Assembly: GCA_049323615.1 (NCBI GenBank)
Contig: JBMOPD010000094.1
Location: forward strand, 1-64,000
DNA from: JBMOPD01 sp049323615
Lineage (GTDB): Bacteria > Bacillota > Desulfotomaculia > Desulfotomaculales > Desulfocucumaceae
Length of the DNA stretch: 64,000 nucleotides
Reading direction: 5' to 3'
The translations under genes and the position numbers were made by a program. Positions 25,693 through 33,999 of this stretch are shown piece by piece. The notes under the pieces were generated by a model. It was given only the letters and a program-made list of their open reading frames with translations. It did no database searches and was not told the origin of the DNA. Every line of letters starts with the position of its first letter. Positions within the stretch are counted from its first letter, which is position 1.

Positions 25693-25941
25693 ATGAACCA
25701 GCATATCCACTGTATCGTCAATGACTGCCATTACTGGAGCCAGGGAAACAAATGTATGGCCAACGAAATCCTTGTATCCACAGATGCGTTTGGCGACAGC
25801 CAGCCGGACCGGATCGACGCCACCATGGCCAAGCAGCTCACCCCTGCCTCGGCCGGAACCTGCATGGCCACCTGCTGTAAGACTTACGTCACCAAAGGCT
25901 CCAATAAAGCCACTGCAGAAGGAGTTACAAGGATGTCATAG
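25693..25941 (+). CDS. DUF1540 domain small cysteine-rich protein
   Basis: The 82-residue protein shows the DUF1540 pattern HCIVNDCHYWSQGNKCMANEI near the N-terminus and a second cysteine group GTCMATCCKTYV at about residue 56. DUF1540 proteins are small Firmicute proteins, frequently sporulation-associated, with presumed metal-binding cysteines. A strong AAGGAAGGGGG site precedes the ATG, and a hairpin terminator follows the stop. It forms its own transcription unit. Confidence 0.85.
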   Translation: MNQHIHCIVNDCHYWSQGNKCMANEILVSTDAFGDSQPDRIDATMAKQLTPASAGTCMATCCKTYVTKGSNKATAEGVTRMS

Positions 25942-25954
25942 GCTAAAGCCCCAG

Positions 25955-25983
25955 CCCGGCCAGTTGTGCCGGGTCCTTTTTTG
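25955..25983 (+). terminator. Terminator after the DUF1540 gene
   Basis: CCCGGC (25955-25960) pairs with GCCGGG (25968-25973) around a seven-base loop and is followed by TCCTTTTTTG, about 14 bases beyond the stop codon. Confidence 0.75.
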
Positions 25984-26011
25984 AAAAACCGGACAATAAA
26001 TGGAAAATCCC

Positions 26012-26040
26012 TTCCCATCGGGAAAGGATTCTAATATAAT
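26012..26040 (+). promoter_or_regulatory. Promoter of a candidate small RNA
   Basis: TTCCCA (26012-26017, four of six) and a perfect TATAAT (26035-26040) are separated by exactly 17 bases. No coding start lies within 460 bases downstream, whereas a strong terminator lies about 45 bases after the expected transcription start. Confidence 0.5.
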
Positions 26041-26046
26041 AGTAAC

Positions 26047-26120
26047 AACAGGCGAGCGCTCAGGATATATACTGAGCCACCACCGGCCCCCACCCCCGGG
26101 TGGGGGCCGGTTCGTTTTTC
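26047..26120 (+). ncRNA. Candidate ~75-nt small RNA ending in a strong terminator
   Basis: From the predicted start near 26047 the transcript would fold into a GCTCAG/CTGAGC hairpin (26058-26063 with 26072-26077). It then has a very stable terminator stem pairing ACCGGCCCCCACC (from 26082) with GGTGGGGGCCGGT (to 26111), followed by TCGTTTTT. No reading frame or known RNA family is recognised. Promoter, compact structure and terminator together suggest a stand-alone small RNA. Confidence 0.45.
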
Positions 26121-26507
26121 AATGGCCACCCATTTCCACTTCATGGGTCAAGCCCTCTTCGTGGGCCTGTTTCCATAGCAAAGCATAAAACCGGGTAAAT
26201 CATAAGGGTAACATTTCCTTCACTTTAATACCAAGATGTTGCCAGTTACGGGCTAACCCCTTTTTCACCTTTCAAGTTAGTTCTTTTCATTCCATCTAGC
26301 GATATATTTTTTGAATATTTTGTATTATGATGCTATTTAATTAGGGTAATCCGGCCGTTCACGGGTAATGTTGGATCATGCCGGAAGGTTAATCCGGTGG
26401 AAGTGGTTTGACAGGTTTTTCGGAAAGGGGGATGAGTGAACGGGAGCGGAAGAGGCGTTGCCCCTCTTGAATCATTACACAATGTTCAAAGGAGGTAAAA
26501 GGTCTGT
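26121..26507. other. Long AT-rich leader upstream of the Liv-type importer
   Basis: This 387-base stretch precedes the solute-binding gene and holds no convincing gene. A TTGACA at 26409-26414 lacks a good -10 at 17 bases. AAGAGG/CCTCTT (26450-26455 and 26463-26468) could form a small hairpin before the AAAGGAGG ribosome site. Promoter or operator sites for the seven-gene import operon should be here, but none can be named. Confidence 0.4.
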
Positions 26508-27800
26508 ATGAAAAGACTTTTATTGGCCGCCCGTTTCCTTTTTCTGGCGGCGGTACTGGTGATCGGCGCAGCCGGTTGCGGTGGCGGGAAGGATGAAAAG
26601 AAGGCCTCCCCCGTCGTTATCGGAGTGCCTACGGCGCTGGGTTCCATCGAGGGGGCCGACTCCCTGCGGGCGGTGCAGCTGGCCGTGGAGGAGATAAACG
26701 CCAAGGGAGGGGTTTCGGTAAAGGGTGAAAAGCGCCCTCTGGCGGTGGTCTCCATAGACACCAGGGAGCATGAGCCAGGAATACCAGTCACTGACGCACT
26801 GGCGGCAGTGGACAAACTTATTGCCGAGAAAAAGCCCAACGCCATCGTGGTGGGGGCCTTCCGGTCGGAGGTCCTGCTGTCCTCCATGGATCTTTTGGCC
26901 AAGTACAAAATTCCCTATATCACCACCATCGCCATGACCCCGGATTTCCAGAAAAAAATTAAGGAGGACTACAACAAGTACAAGTACATGTTCCGGATGT
27001 GCCTGAACGCCCCCTACCTGGTCAACTACCTGTCCAGGACCATGGGTTTCATCGGCAAGGAGTTCAACTTCAAAAAGGCTTACATAATCGTACAGGACGT
27101 TCTCTGGGCCAAGGGGACCGGGAGCGGACTGGAAAAATGGCTGAAGGCCAACGGCTGGGAAGTGGTGGGACTTGACGCCTACCCCACCGGCGCCTCGGAC
27201 TTTTCCTCGTCCCTGAGCAAGGCCAAGGCCGGCGGGGCCCAGGTAATCGTGCCGATATTCGACATGCCGCAGTCGGGGATACTGCTTAAGCAGGCCAGGG
27301 CCATGAAAGTGCCGGCGCTGATGGCCGGCTTTATCAGCCCGGCGGCCCCCGGAAACGCCTGGAAGACATTTGAAGGCGAGGTGGAGGGCCTGGTCAACCT
27401 CCTGTTCGAGATTGGCCCCATGCCGGTGAAGGCGGTGCCAAAGTCGGTGCAGTTCCATGAAAACTACAGCAAGAAGTACGGCCAGGAGATGGGTACCAAG
27501 CTGAGCGGCCACGGGCCGGGGCCTTCCTATGACGCGGTCTACGTCCTGGCCAGCGCCATCGAGCGGGCCGGGATCATGGAGGCCGACGCCCTGGCGGCGG
27601 CCATCAAGGCCACCGACATGGAAGGGGTTATCGGCAGGATCAAGTTCAGCGACGACCACCAGGTGGTGTATGACGTTAATCCCAAGGAGGCGGCCATCGG
27701 CGCAGTCTTCCAGTGGAAGGCCCCGGGAGTAAGGGTGCCCGTGTTCCCCGAGGCGGCCGCTGAAGGCAAGATCGAACTGCCGCCGTATATGAAGCAATAA
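26508..27800 (+). CDS. Branched-chain-type ABC importer, solute-binding lipoprotein (LivK-like)
   Basis: The 430-residue protein has a lipoprotein signal with lipobox IGAAGC near residue 24 and then a Periplas_BP_6 (LivK) domain: VVIGVPTALGSIEGADSLRAVQLAVEEIN at the N-terminus and GASDFSSSLSKAKAGGAQVIV mid-domain. Proteins of this group bind branched-chain amino acids, amides, urea or aromatic acids. It opens an operon of two permeases, two ATPases and an acyl-CoA ligase. The ligase suggests that the imported ligand is a carboxylic acid that is activated to its CoA ester, rather than leucine. Confidence 0.9.
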   Translation: MKRLLLAARFLFLAAVLVIGAAGCGGGKDEKKASPVVIGVPTALGSIEGADSLRAVQLAVEEINAKGGVSVKGEKRPLAVVSIDTREHEPGIPVTDALAAVDKLIAEKKPNAIVVGAFRSEVLLSSMDLLAKYKIPYITTIAMTPDFQKKIKEDYNKYKYMFRMCLNAPYLVNYLSRTMGFIGKEFNFKKAYIIVQDVLWAKGTGSGLEKWLKANGWEVVGLDAYPTGASDFSSSLSKAKAGGAQVIVPIFDMPQSGILLKQARAMKVPALMAGFISPAAPGNAWKTFEGEVEGLVNLLFEIGPMPVKAVPKSVQFHENYSKKYGQEMGTKLSGHGPGPSYDAVYVLASAIERAGIMEADALAAAIKATDMEGVIGRIKFSDDHQVVYDVNPKEAAIGAVFQWKAPGVRVPVFPEAAAEGKIELPPYMKQ

Positions 27801-27870
27801 GCCGTTAGCTAGTAGCTGCTGGCTGTTAGGTAGTTGGTGGCAGGTAATTGGTTGCAGATGGCTCATAGCT
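27801..27870. repeat. Degenerate AGCT/TTAG-rich tandem repeat between importer genes
   Basis: The stretch TTAGCTAGTAGCTGCTGG and what follows consists of imperfect 6-8 base units (GTTAGCTAG, TAGCTGCTGG, CTGTTAGGTAG, TTGGTGGCAGG, TAATTGGTTGCAG, ATGGCTCATAGCTATGG) between the solute-binding and first permease genes. Similar short repeats occur at other gene junctions in this window. It carries no recognisable signal. Confidence 0.55.
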
Positions 27871-27890
27871 ATGGAAAGCGGGTGTGGCGG

Positions 27891-28766
27891 ATGGAGATAA
27901 TCAGCGTGTTGATATTCGGAATGGTGAACAGCGCCGTACTGGCCCTGACCGCCATGGGTTTCAGCCTGACCTTCGGGCTGAGCGGGGTGGCCAATTTCGC
28001 CCACGGGGGCCTGTACCTCCTGGCGGGCTACACGAGCTGGATACTGGCCAACCGCCTTGGTTTGCCCTTTTGGGTGTCGGCGGTCCTGGCGGTGGTCCTG
28101 GCCGCGTTGCTGGGGGCCCTGATTTACAGGCTGGTTTTGATGCCGGTGCGGGGGATGGTGCTGTCCGAGGTAATCGCCACCTTTGCAGTGGGCGTAGCCA
28201 TACTGGAGCTGTTCCGGTGGATGGGATTCGTTACCTATGAATTCAATCTCCGCCCCTTTGTAAAGGGAAGCGTGGAGGTAGCCGGGGTGGCGGTGGATTA
28301 CCAGCGGCTTATTATTATCGGCATCGGGCTGGTCCTGGCGGCGGCCCTGTGGTACTTCACCCGCCGTACCAGGATTGGGCTGGCCCTGAGGGGAATGGCC
28401 CAGGATGAGTACACCGCGCTGTCCCTGGGCATCGAGTCTGACTGGGCGGCCACCCTCAGCCTGGCCCTGGGGGCCGGGCTGGCGGCGGTGGCGGCACTAT
28501 CCATTTTGCCCCTGGGGATTATTTCCATAAACATAGGGTACGACGTGCTGCTCATCGCCCTGGCGGTAACCGTCCTGGGAGGGCTGGAAAGCACCACGGG
28601 CCTTGTGGCCGGGGCCTTCATCCTGGGCTACGCCATGACCTTCACCAGCACGTACCTGGGCCCCCAGTGGATGGAGGCCGTGTACCTGGCCGCCATCGTC
28701 CTGGTCCTGGCGGTGAAGCCGTCGGGCCTGTTCGGCAAATCCAAGGAACTGGAGGAGAGGGTCTGA
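27891..28766 (+). CDS. Branched-chain-type ABC importer permease (LivH-like)
   Basis: Starting at ATG 27891, behind GGGTGTGG, the product has 291 residues and about eight helices, typical of LivH. The earlier in-frame ATGs lie in the repeat element and add nothing conserved. Family features include MGFSLTFGLSGVANFAHGGLYLLAGY near the N-terminus and the ATPase-docking region RRTRIGLALRGMAQDEYTALSLGI near residue 160. It forms the membrane channel with the LivM-like partner encoded two bases downstream. Confidence 0.9.
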   Translation: MEIISVLIFGMVNSAVLALTAMGFSLTFGLSGVANFAHGGLYLLAGYTSWILANRLGLPFWVSAVLAVVLAALLGALIYRLVLMPVRGMVLSEVIATFAVGVAILELFRWMGFVTYEFNLRPFVKGSVEVAGVAVDYQRLIIIGIGLVLAAALWYFTRRTRIGLALRGMAQDEYTALSLGIESDWAATLSLALGAGLAAVAALSILPLGIISINIGYDVLLIALAVTVLGGLESTTGLVAGAFILGYAMTFTSTYLGPQWMEAVYLAAIVLVLAVKPSGLFGKSKELEERV

Positions 28767-28768
28767 CG

Positions 28769-29797
28769 GTGAGAACGGGCTATCGCAAAGAAAGGCTGGA
28801 CCGGGGAATTAAAGCCAGGTCCGACGACATATTCGCCATCTCTTCATGGCGGGAAATACTGTACCTGGCCCTCCCCAGGGCCGCGGTAATCGTATCCCTC
28901 CTTGCGTTCCCGCTGTTGAAGGACGTGCTGGGGCATTACTGGCAGAACGTCATGCTGATCACCTGCACCATCGCCCTGCTGGCCCTGAGTTGGGACCTGC
29001 TGGCCTCGGCTGGGCTGGTGTCCCTGGGGCAGGCCCTGTTTTTCGGCGTCGGGGCCTACCTGGCGGGGTCCTTGAGCCGGATCTTTGGCTGGACCCCTCT
29101 TTTGACCATCCCGGCAGCCACCGTGGCGGGGGCGCTGCTGTGCACCGTCATACTGTTCCCGGTGTTGCGGCTGCGGGGGATATACTTCGGGCTGATCACC
29201 TTTGCCCTGCCCCTCCTGATGATGCGCATGATCGAGGCCACCAAGATCCTCGGGGGGACCGAGGGAATGAGCGGACTGCCTCCGCTGCCGGACACGACTT
29301 TCGAGCTTTACCTGGTTATTACGGCCGCCCTGGTGTGCACCTTCGGATTTAAAAGGCTCATGGACACCGATTACGGCCTGGTGCTTAAGGCCATCCGGGA
29401 CAACGACCGGTCGGTGCTGGCCTCGGGAATCAACATTCAGTGGTACAAGGCCCAGGCGGTGTTCATCGCCGCCCTCCCCGGCACCTTCGCCGGTGCCTTT
29501 TTGACCCACCACTACCAGTTCGTGGGCATGCCGGCCTTCGCCCTTGAGTTTTCCATATTGCCGCTGACCAGCGTGGTCATCGGGGGTCCGGGAACCTTCG
29601 CCGGGGCGATGCTGGGAGCCTTCATCCTGGTTCCCCTGTCGGAGATGCTGCGGGCCTTCGGCACCCTGAGGGTGGTCATTTACTGCGCCTTCCTGCTTGT
29701 CTTCACCATCGGCCTGCCCGAGGGAATTTTCCGGTTTATCGAGAGAAAGTACCACCAGTTCGAAAGGGTTGTGCCCCTGGAGGAGGTGAGGGCGTGA
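28769..29797 (+). CDS. Branched-chain-type ABC importer permease (LivM-like)
   Basis: The start is GTG 28769, eight bases after GGAGGAGAGG, giving 342 residues. The protein has about ten helices with LivM hallmarks: LASAGLVSLGQALFFGVGAYLAG and, in the cytoplasmic ATPase contact, TDYGLVLKAIRDNDRSVLASGIN. It pairs with the LivH-like permease. Its stop overlaps the GTG of the LivG-like gene (GTGA), so translation is coupled. Confidence 0.92.
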   Translation: MRTGYRKERLDRGIKARSDDIFAISSWREILYLALPRAAVIVSLLAFPLLKDVLGHYWQNVMLITCTIALLALSWDLLASAGLVSLGQALFFGVGAYLAGSLSRIFGWTPLLTIPAATVAGALLCTVILFPVLRLRGIYFGLITFALPLLMMRMIEATKILGGTEGMSGLPPLPDTTFELYLVITAALVCTFGFKRLMDTDYGLVLKAIRDNDRSVLASGINIQWYKAQAVFIAALPGTFAGAFLTHHYQFVGMPAFALEFSILPLTSVVIGGPGTFAGAMLGAFILVPLSEMLRAFGTLRVVIYCAFLLVFTIGLPEGIFRFIERKYHQFERVVPLEEVRA

Positions 29798-30561
29798 GCC
29801 GGGAGCCGATTCTGAAGGTGTGCAACCTTTCCAAGCGCTTTGGCGGCGTGAACGCCGTCTACGACGTCAGTTTTGAGCTGTACGAGGGCGAAACCCTGGG
29901 CATTATCGGCCCCAACGGTTCCGGCAAAAGTACCCTGATCAACCTGATCACAGGTTTTGTCAAGCCCGACGCCGGGAAAGTCTATTTCCGCGGGCGGGAC
30001 ATCACCGGCATCGCCCCGGACAGGGCGGTTTCCCTGGGGATAGCCCGCAGCTTCCAGCTGGTCAGGCCCTTTTACAACATGGCGGTTTATAAAAACCTGG
30101 TCATTCCCCTGTATTCCCCCCGGGTCAGGGGGCTCAAGGGGGGAAGGTACGGCGACCGGGACGAGGCGGCCATTCACCTGCTGGAAGAGGTGGGGTTTGA
30201 GCGGGATTCCCAGGTGCCGTACAAAACGGCGGGCTCCCTCCCCCACGGGTACATGAAGCGGCTGGAGCTGGCCCGGTGCCTGTGCCTTCAGCCGGACCTG
30301 GTGATCCTGGACGAGCTGTTTTCCGGCATGAGCATGTCCGAGATAGCCAGCATGCTGCCCCTCCTGGAGAAGATCAACCGGGAGGAGGGGAGGACCCTGG
30401 TCATGGTGGAGCACAGGCTGAGGGAACTGTTCAGGGTGGTCGGAAAGGTCATCGTCCTCAACTTCGGCATGAAGATCGCCGAGGGGACGCCCGCCGAGGT
30501 GATGGAAGTGGAAGAGGTAAAGAAGGCTTATCTTGGCAGCGAGGTGGAGACCGGTGCTTGA
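29794..30561 (+). CDS. Branched-chain-type ABC importer ATPase (LivG-like)
   Basis: The 255-residue ATPase begins at GTG overlapping the previous stop. Motifs: Walker A GPNGSGKST near residue 38, the LivG-specific SFQLVRPFYNMAVYKNLVIP segment, and Walker B LVILDELFSGMS near 170. The usual LSGGQ signature reads LPHGYMKRL here, a marked departure. The neighbouring subunit has a normal signature, so the pair may form an asymmetric ATPase with one weak site. Confidence 0.9.
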   Translation: MSREPILKVCNLSKRFGGVNAVYDVSFELYEGETLGIIGPNGSGKSTLINLITGFVKPDAGKVYFRGRDITGIAPDRAVSLGIARSFQLVRPFYNMAVYKNLVIPLYSPRVRGLKGGRYGDRDEAAIHLLEEVGFERDSQVPYKTAGSLPHGYMKRLELARCLCLQPDLVILDELFSGMSMSEIASMLPLLEKINREEGRTLVMVEHRLRELFRVVGKVIVLNFGMKIAEGTPAEVMEVEEVKKAYLGSEVETGA

Positions 30562-31297
30562 GATCAGAAATCTCATGGTGTTTTACGAAAATGCCCTGGC
30601 GGTGAACGACCTGAGCCTGGAGGTCAAAAAAGGGGAAATCGTCGGGGTTTTCGGATCCAACAGCGCCGGCAAAACCACGCTGATGAACACCATCGCCGGC
30701 CTCACACAGCACATGAAGCACAGGGAGCAGAGGAAGGGAGGCCAAAGGATCACCATCGCCGGTAAGATGCTGTTCGAGGGGGAAGACATGCTGCGGGCCA
30801 AGCCCAGCCAGAGGGTGGCCAAAGGCATCGTCCTCTGCCGGGAAAGGCACCCGGTTTTCAAGGACTGCAGTGTGGAGGAAAACCTGCGGCTGGGGGGATA
30901 CCTGCGCAAGGAAAGCGAAATCTGGGGAAGAATCAGGTTTGCCTATGATCTCTTCCCTCCCCTGGAGAGGCTGAAGGGAAAGAAGGCCGGCATGCTGAGC
31001 GGGGGAGAGCAGGAAATGGTGGCCATCGGCATGGCCCTGGTGGCCCGCCCAAAGCTGCTGCTCATGGATGAGCCGCTGCTGGGCTTAAGCCCGGCCATGC
31101 AGGTGGAGGTGGTCCGGGCGGTCAGGGAAATCCGGCGGGAGGGAGTGACCATACTGCTGGCCGAGCAGTACGCCAAGCCCGTCATGCCCTTAATCGACCG
31201 GGGGTACGTGATAGAAAACGGCGCCCTCATCGTCAGTGGCACCGGGAAAGAACTGATGGATAACCCGGAAGTCAGGTCGGCCTACTTCGGTGTCTAG
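30554..31297 (+). CDS. Branched-chain-type ABC importer ATPase (LivF-like)
   Basis: I take GTG 30554, behind GAGGTGGAG, overlapping the LivG-like gene by eight bases; the product has 247 residues. Motifs: Walker A GSNSAGKTT near residue 37 (Ser for the more usual Gly), signature LSGGEQEMVAIGMAL near 148, and Walker B LLLMDEPLLGLSP. An insertion of charged residues (HMKHREQRKGGQ) follows the Walker helix. It completes the importer with the LivG-like subunit. Confidence 0.91.
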   Translation: MLEIRNLMVFYENALAVNDLSLEVKKGEIVGVFGSNSAGKTTLMNTIAGLTQHMKHREQRKGGQRITIAGKMLFEGEDMLRAKPSQRVAKGIVLCRERHPVFKDCSVEENLRLGGYLRKESEIWGRIRFAYDLFPPLERLKGKKAGMLSGGEQEMVAIGMALVARPKLLLMDEPLLGLSPAMQVEVVRAVREIRREGVTILLAEQYAKPVMPLIDRGYVIENGALIVSGTGKELMDNPEVRSAYFGV

Positions 31298-31315
31298 CAA
31301 AAGGAGGAAAAGACC

Positions 31316-32953
31316 ATGACGGACCAGAAACACCGGTCAATTTATAAAGCCTTCCGGGAAGCGGCCAGGAGGTTCCCGGGCAAAACCGCCCTGATTTACC
31401 TGGGAGAGAGGTTCACCTACGGCCGGCTGGAGGAGATGGCCGGAAGAATCGCCGGCTCCCTGGCCGGACTGGGAGTGGAGAAAGGGGAAAGGGCGGTGAT
31501 CTACCTTCCCCATGTCCCCCAGTGGATTGTCATCTGGCTGGCCCTGCAGAGAATCGGGGCGGTGGCCGTCCCGGTGACGCACTTCTACGGGCCCGGCGAC
31601 CTCAGGTACATTGCCGGCGACAGCGGGGCCGAGACGATATTCTGCATGGACACAAACTTTGGCTACGTCAGCCAGGTACTTGCCGAAACCGGGCTGAAAA
31701 GGGTGGTGGTCAACACCGTGGCCGACCTTCTCCCCTGGTGGAAAAGGCTGATCGGCAAGATATACGACAGGATACCGGAAGGAAAATACGCTTCGGGGGA
31801 AGGGATTTTCACCTTCAAAGGCCTGCTAAGGCGCAGCCCCGGGCCTCCGCCGCAAGCTGCGGCGGAGGGCGGAGAAACGGCCGAAATACTTTATACCGGA
31901 GGCACCACGGGGTTTCCCAAGGGTGTTCCCATATCCAACATTCTTTTATTGGAAAGCGTCGAAGAGCAGAGGAGGGCCAGCGAGAAGCTGATTCCCAGGG
32001 GGGAAGACGTGGTCATCCAGGGCGCTCCCCTCTACCACATCCTGGGCCAGGCCGTAGGCCTGGGGGCAATCCTTTCGGGGGACACCCTGGTCCTTCTGCC
32101 CAGGATGAACCTGGACGCCATATTCGATCACATCGAAAGGTACAGGGCCAAGACCTTTTTCGGCACCCCCACCCTGTACCGGATGATCCTGGAGCACGAC
32201 CGGCTGGATCAATATAATCTCGGTTCCCTACAGTACTGCTTCAGCGGCGGCGACGTCCTGCCCTGGGAGGTGGCCGGCAGGTGGCTTAAAAGGTATGGCC
32301 GGCCCATCTACCAGGGTTATGGGGCCACCGAAACCTGCGGCGGGGTGGCTCTGACACCGGCGGGGGAACCTTTTCCGGAGGGAACAGCAGGGAAAATCCT
32401 CCCCATCAAGCAGGTCAGGGTGGTAAACCCGGATACCCTGGAGGACGTCCCCCCCGGCGATCCGGGGGAACTGCTGGTTTCCTCGGACCACATGGTTACC
32501 GGCTACTGGAACAAGCCCGAGGAAACCACGAGATCCTTCGTCCGGCTTGACGGCAGGCTGTGGTACCGGGTGGGGGACCTGGTGCGCATCGACCAGGAAG
32601 GATGGCTATTTTTCCTGGACCGGTCGGCGGACATAATCAAGCACAAGGGGTACCGGGTGGCCGCTTCGAAGATTGAGGCCGTACTGCAGGAGCACCCCGC
32701 GGTGATAGCCTCCTGCGCCGTGGGGGTGCCCGATGAAAAGGTGGGCGAAAGAATCAAGGCTTTTGTGGTGGTTAAGGAGGACGTAAAGGGGGTTACCGCC
32801 TACGACCTGATCAAGTTTTGCCGGGAAAAACTGGCCCCCTACGAGGTGCCCCAGTACATCGAGTTCCGCGACATGCTGCCCAAGTCCAAGGTGGGCAAGC
32901 TCTTAAGGCGGGAGCTCAGGGCCGACGAGAGGCGCAAGCTGGAGGTGTCGTAA
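31316..32953 (+). CDS. AMP-dependent acyl-CoA ligase linked to the Liv-type importer
   Basis: The 545-residue cytosolic ligase is of the fatty-acyl/aryl-CoA synthetase type: phosphate loop YTGGTTGFPKG near residue 195, YGATETCGG near 335, WYRVGDLVRIDQEGW near 420, and C-terminal catalytic Lys in PKSKVGKLLRREL near 525. An AAGGAGG site precedes the ATG, 18 bases after the LivF-like stop. The family makes acyl-AMP, then acyl-CoA and AMP. Being the last gene of the import operon, it probably traps the transported acid as a CoA ester, an aromatic, branched or medium-chain acid by inference. Confidence 0.88.
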   Translation: MTDQKHRSIYKAFREAARRFPGKTALIYLGERFTYGRLEEMAGRIAGSLAGLGVEKGERAVIYLPHVPQWIVIWLALQRIGAVAVPVTHFYGPGDLRYIAGDSGAETIFCMDTNFGYVSQVLAETGLKRVVVNTVADLLPWWKRLIGKIYDRIPEGKYASGEGIFTFKGLLRRSPGPPPQAAAEGGETAEILYTGGTTGFPKGVPISNILLLESVEEQRRASEKLIPRGEDVVIQGAPLYHILGQAVGLGAILSGDTLVLLPRMNLDAIFDHIERYRAKTFFGTPTLYRMILEHDRLDQYNLGSLQYCFSGGDVLPWEVAGRWLKRYGRPIYQGYGATETCGGVALTPAGEPFPEGTAGKILPIKQVRVVNPDTLEDVPPGDPGELLVSSDHMVTGYWNKPEETTRSFVRLDGRLWYRVGDLVRIDQEGWLFFLDRSADIIKHKGYRVAASKIEAVLQEHPAVIASCAVGVPDEKVGERIKAFVVVKEDVKGVTAYDLIKFCREKLAPYEVPQYIEFRDMLPKSKVGKLLRRELRADERRKLEVS

Positions 32954-33059
32954 GCAGCTATAACTCACATTTGACAACCCGAATCTGAGATGCCGCATAA
33001 AACTGAACTTTTTTAGGTACAAAGAAGACGTTTGTCAACAATCAGAAAGCAGACCATAA

Positions 33060-33290
33060 CGTGGCCTCTTCAGCAAATGGTTTCCAAAATTCCTGAAAAA
33101 GCATAATCTGCCGCCGCTTCCTTTGACAAACATATCCAGAAGACCCGGCCACTCAAATATATTAACAACGGCGGATATTTATTCCCACTACCTAAAAAGC
33201 GCCGACAAAGCTATTGCAGACGTGCTCGAAGAGTTTTATCAGGACATTAAAAAAACCAGCCAAAAAGAGATAAAAAAAGGACAGGCTTAA
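33060..33290 (+). pseudogene. C-terminal remnant of a tyrosine-family integrase
   Basis: An open stretch of 76 codons without a proper start encodes LFSKWFPKFLKKHNLPPL and then SRRPGHSNILTTADIYSHYL, the GHS-x-x-TT-x-x-Y-x-H end of a phage-type integrase with the nucleophilic Tyr. The segment that should lie between these (the HxLRH box with catalytic His and Arg) is deleted, and everything upstream is gone. A stop codon sits just before the fragment. It ends in a terminator and points at the tRNA-Thr gene 148 bases away, the usual layout of an integrase next to its attachment site. Confidence 0.8.
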
Positions 33291-33310
33291 CCACCTGTCT
33301 TTTATTTTTT
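33279..33310 (+). terminator. Terminator of the integrase remnant
   Basis: GGACAGG and CCTGTC (33293-33299) form a short stem around CTTAACCA, followed by TTTTATTTTTT. It overlaps the last codons of the integrase fragment. Confidence 0.65.
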
Positions 33311-33407
33311 GTCGGTTTTGATTGAATTTTTGGGTATCGTTTTAAACTGATTATCCCCAAATTATCCCCATTATGCAAAATTTTCGCCGTCCACAGAAAT
33401 AGAGAAA

Positions 33408-33425
33408 CCCGCAAATCCTTGCGGG
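33408..33425 (-). terminator. Terminator after tRNA-Thr
   Basis: CCCGCAA and TTGCGGG form a seven-bp stem with a four-base loop, 13 bases downstream of the tRNA 3' end. On the minus strand the stem is followed by TTTCTCTATTT. Confidence 0.7.
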
Positions 33426-33437
33426 CTATGTGTTTTC

Positions 33438-33512
33438 TGGAGCTGGTGGCGGGACTCGAACCCGCGGCCTGCGCATTACGAGTGCGCTGCTCTACCGCTG
33501 AGCCACACCAGC
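33438..33512 (-). tRNA. tRNA-Thr (anticodon CGU)
   Basis: The 75-base gene folds into a full cloverleaf: acceptor GCTGGTG/CACCAGC, D arm GCTC-AGCGGTA-GAGC, anticodon arm GCGCA-CTCGTAA-TGCGC, five-base variable loop and T arm GCGGG-TTCGAGT-CCCGC. The discriminator is U, and CCA is encoded. The anticodon CGU reads ACG threonine codons. It is the likely attachment site of the decayed integrase next to it. Confidence 0.96.
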
Positions 33513-33622
33513 GCCTTTTTTCACCCCTTCCACAGGGCAATATATATGATACCTCATAGCCACCGCAAAGTCAACGCCCCGCGCCTGCCAACCCCCACTT
33601 TGGAACAGCACGGCGCCCGCTA

Positions 33623-33826
33623 TCAGCGGAACAGGTCTTCAGGTTTTATCCGTTTACCCTTGTTCACATTGGGGTTGTATATCTCAAATTTTTGGCCGGT
33701 GCCCGCACATACTGAATAAACAGGGGAGACCCTGTTTAATTTTTCCATTTCTTTGATTCGTTCTTCACTGAGGGCGTTTCCTATCAGATTTCTTCTTCTG
33801 TCAACGTGGTTTTTGTGCTTGCTCAT
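33623..33826 (-). CDS. Small hypothetical basic protein, 67 residues
   Basis: From ATG 33826 (GTGAGG directly upstream; an in-frame GTG at 33835 is possible) the frame encodes 67 residues, rich in Arg, Lys and Asn, with a charged helical start (HKNHVDRRRNLIGNALSEERIKEMEKL) and a C-terminal NKGKRIKPEDLF. No family is recognised. It lies in the AT-richer stretch beside the integrase scar and may be part of that accessory region. Confidence 0.5.
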   Translation of the reverse strand: MSKHKNHVDRRRNLIGNALSEERIKEMEKLNRVSPVYSVCAGTGQKFEIYNPNVNKGKRIKPEDLFR

Positions 33827-33999
33827 AATCCTCACCCGATTATATTTTACGCAATATATATCATCGAAATTAGCCGGGAAACAGTATTTAATGCTGGAAT
33901 TTAATGTATCCGCCGGGTATTGGCTGTGCCAAATCAGACGGATACGGCGTAAGATGTTATTAAAAAAGAAGTAAAGCCCGCAAAACGGGCTAACAGCTA

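Noticed and set aside
26520..28004. 494-codon frame antisense to the importer binding protein
   Set aside because: Composition is His/Gln/Gly-rich and lacks a start site; the opposite strand encodes a complete LivK-like protein.
33349..33375. Two TTATCCCCA copies as DnaA boxes
   Set aside because: Both mismatch the consensus at position 7 and lie in the integrase remnant's flank, probably attachment-region sequence.
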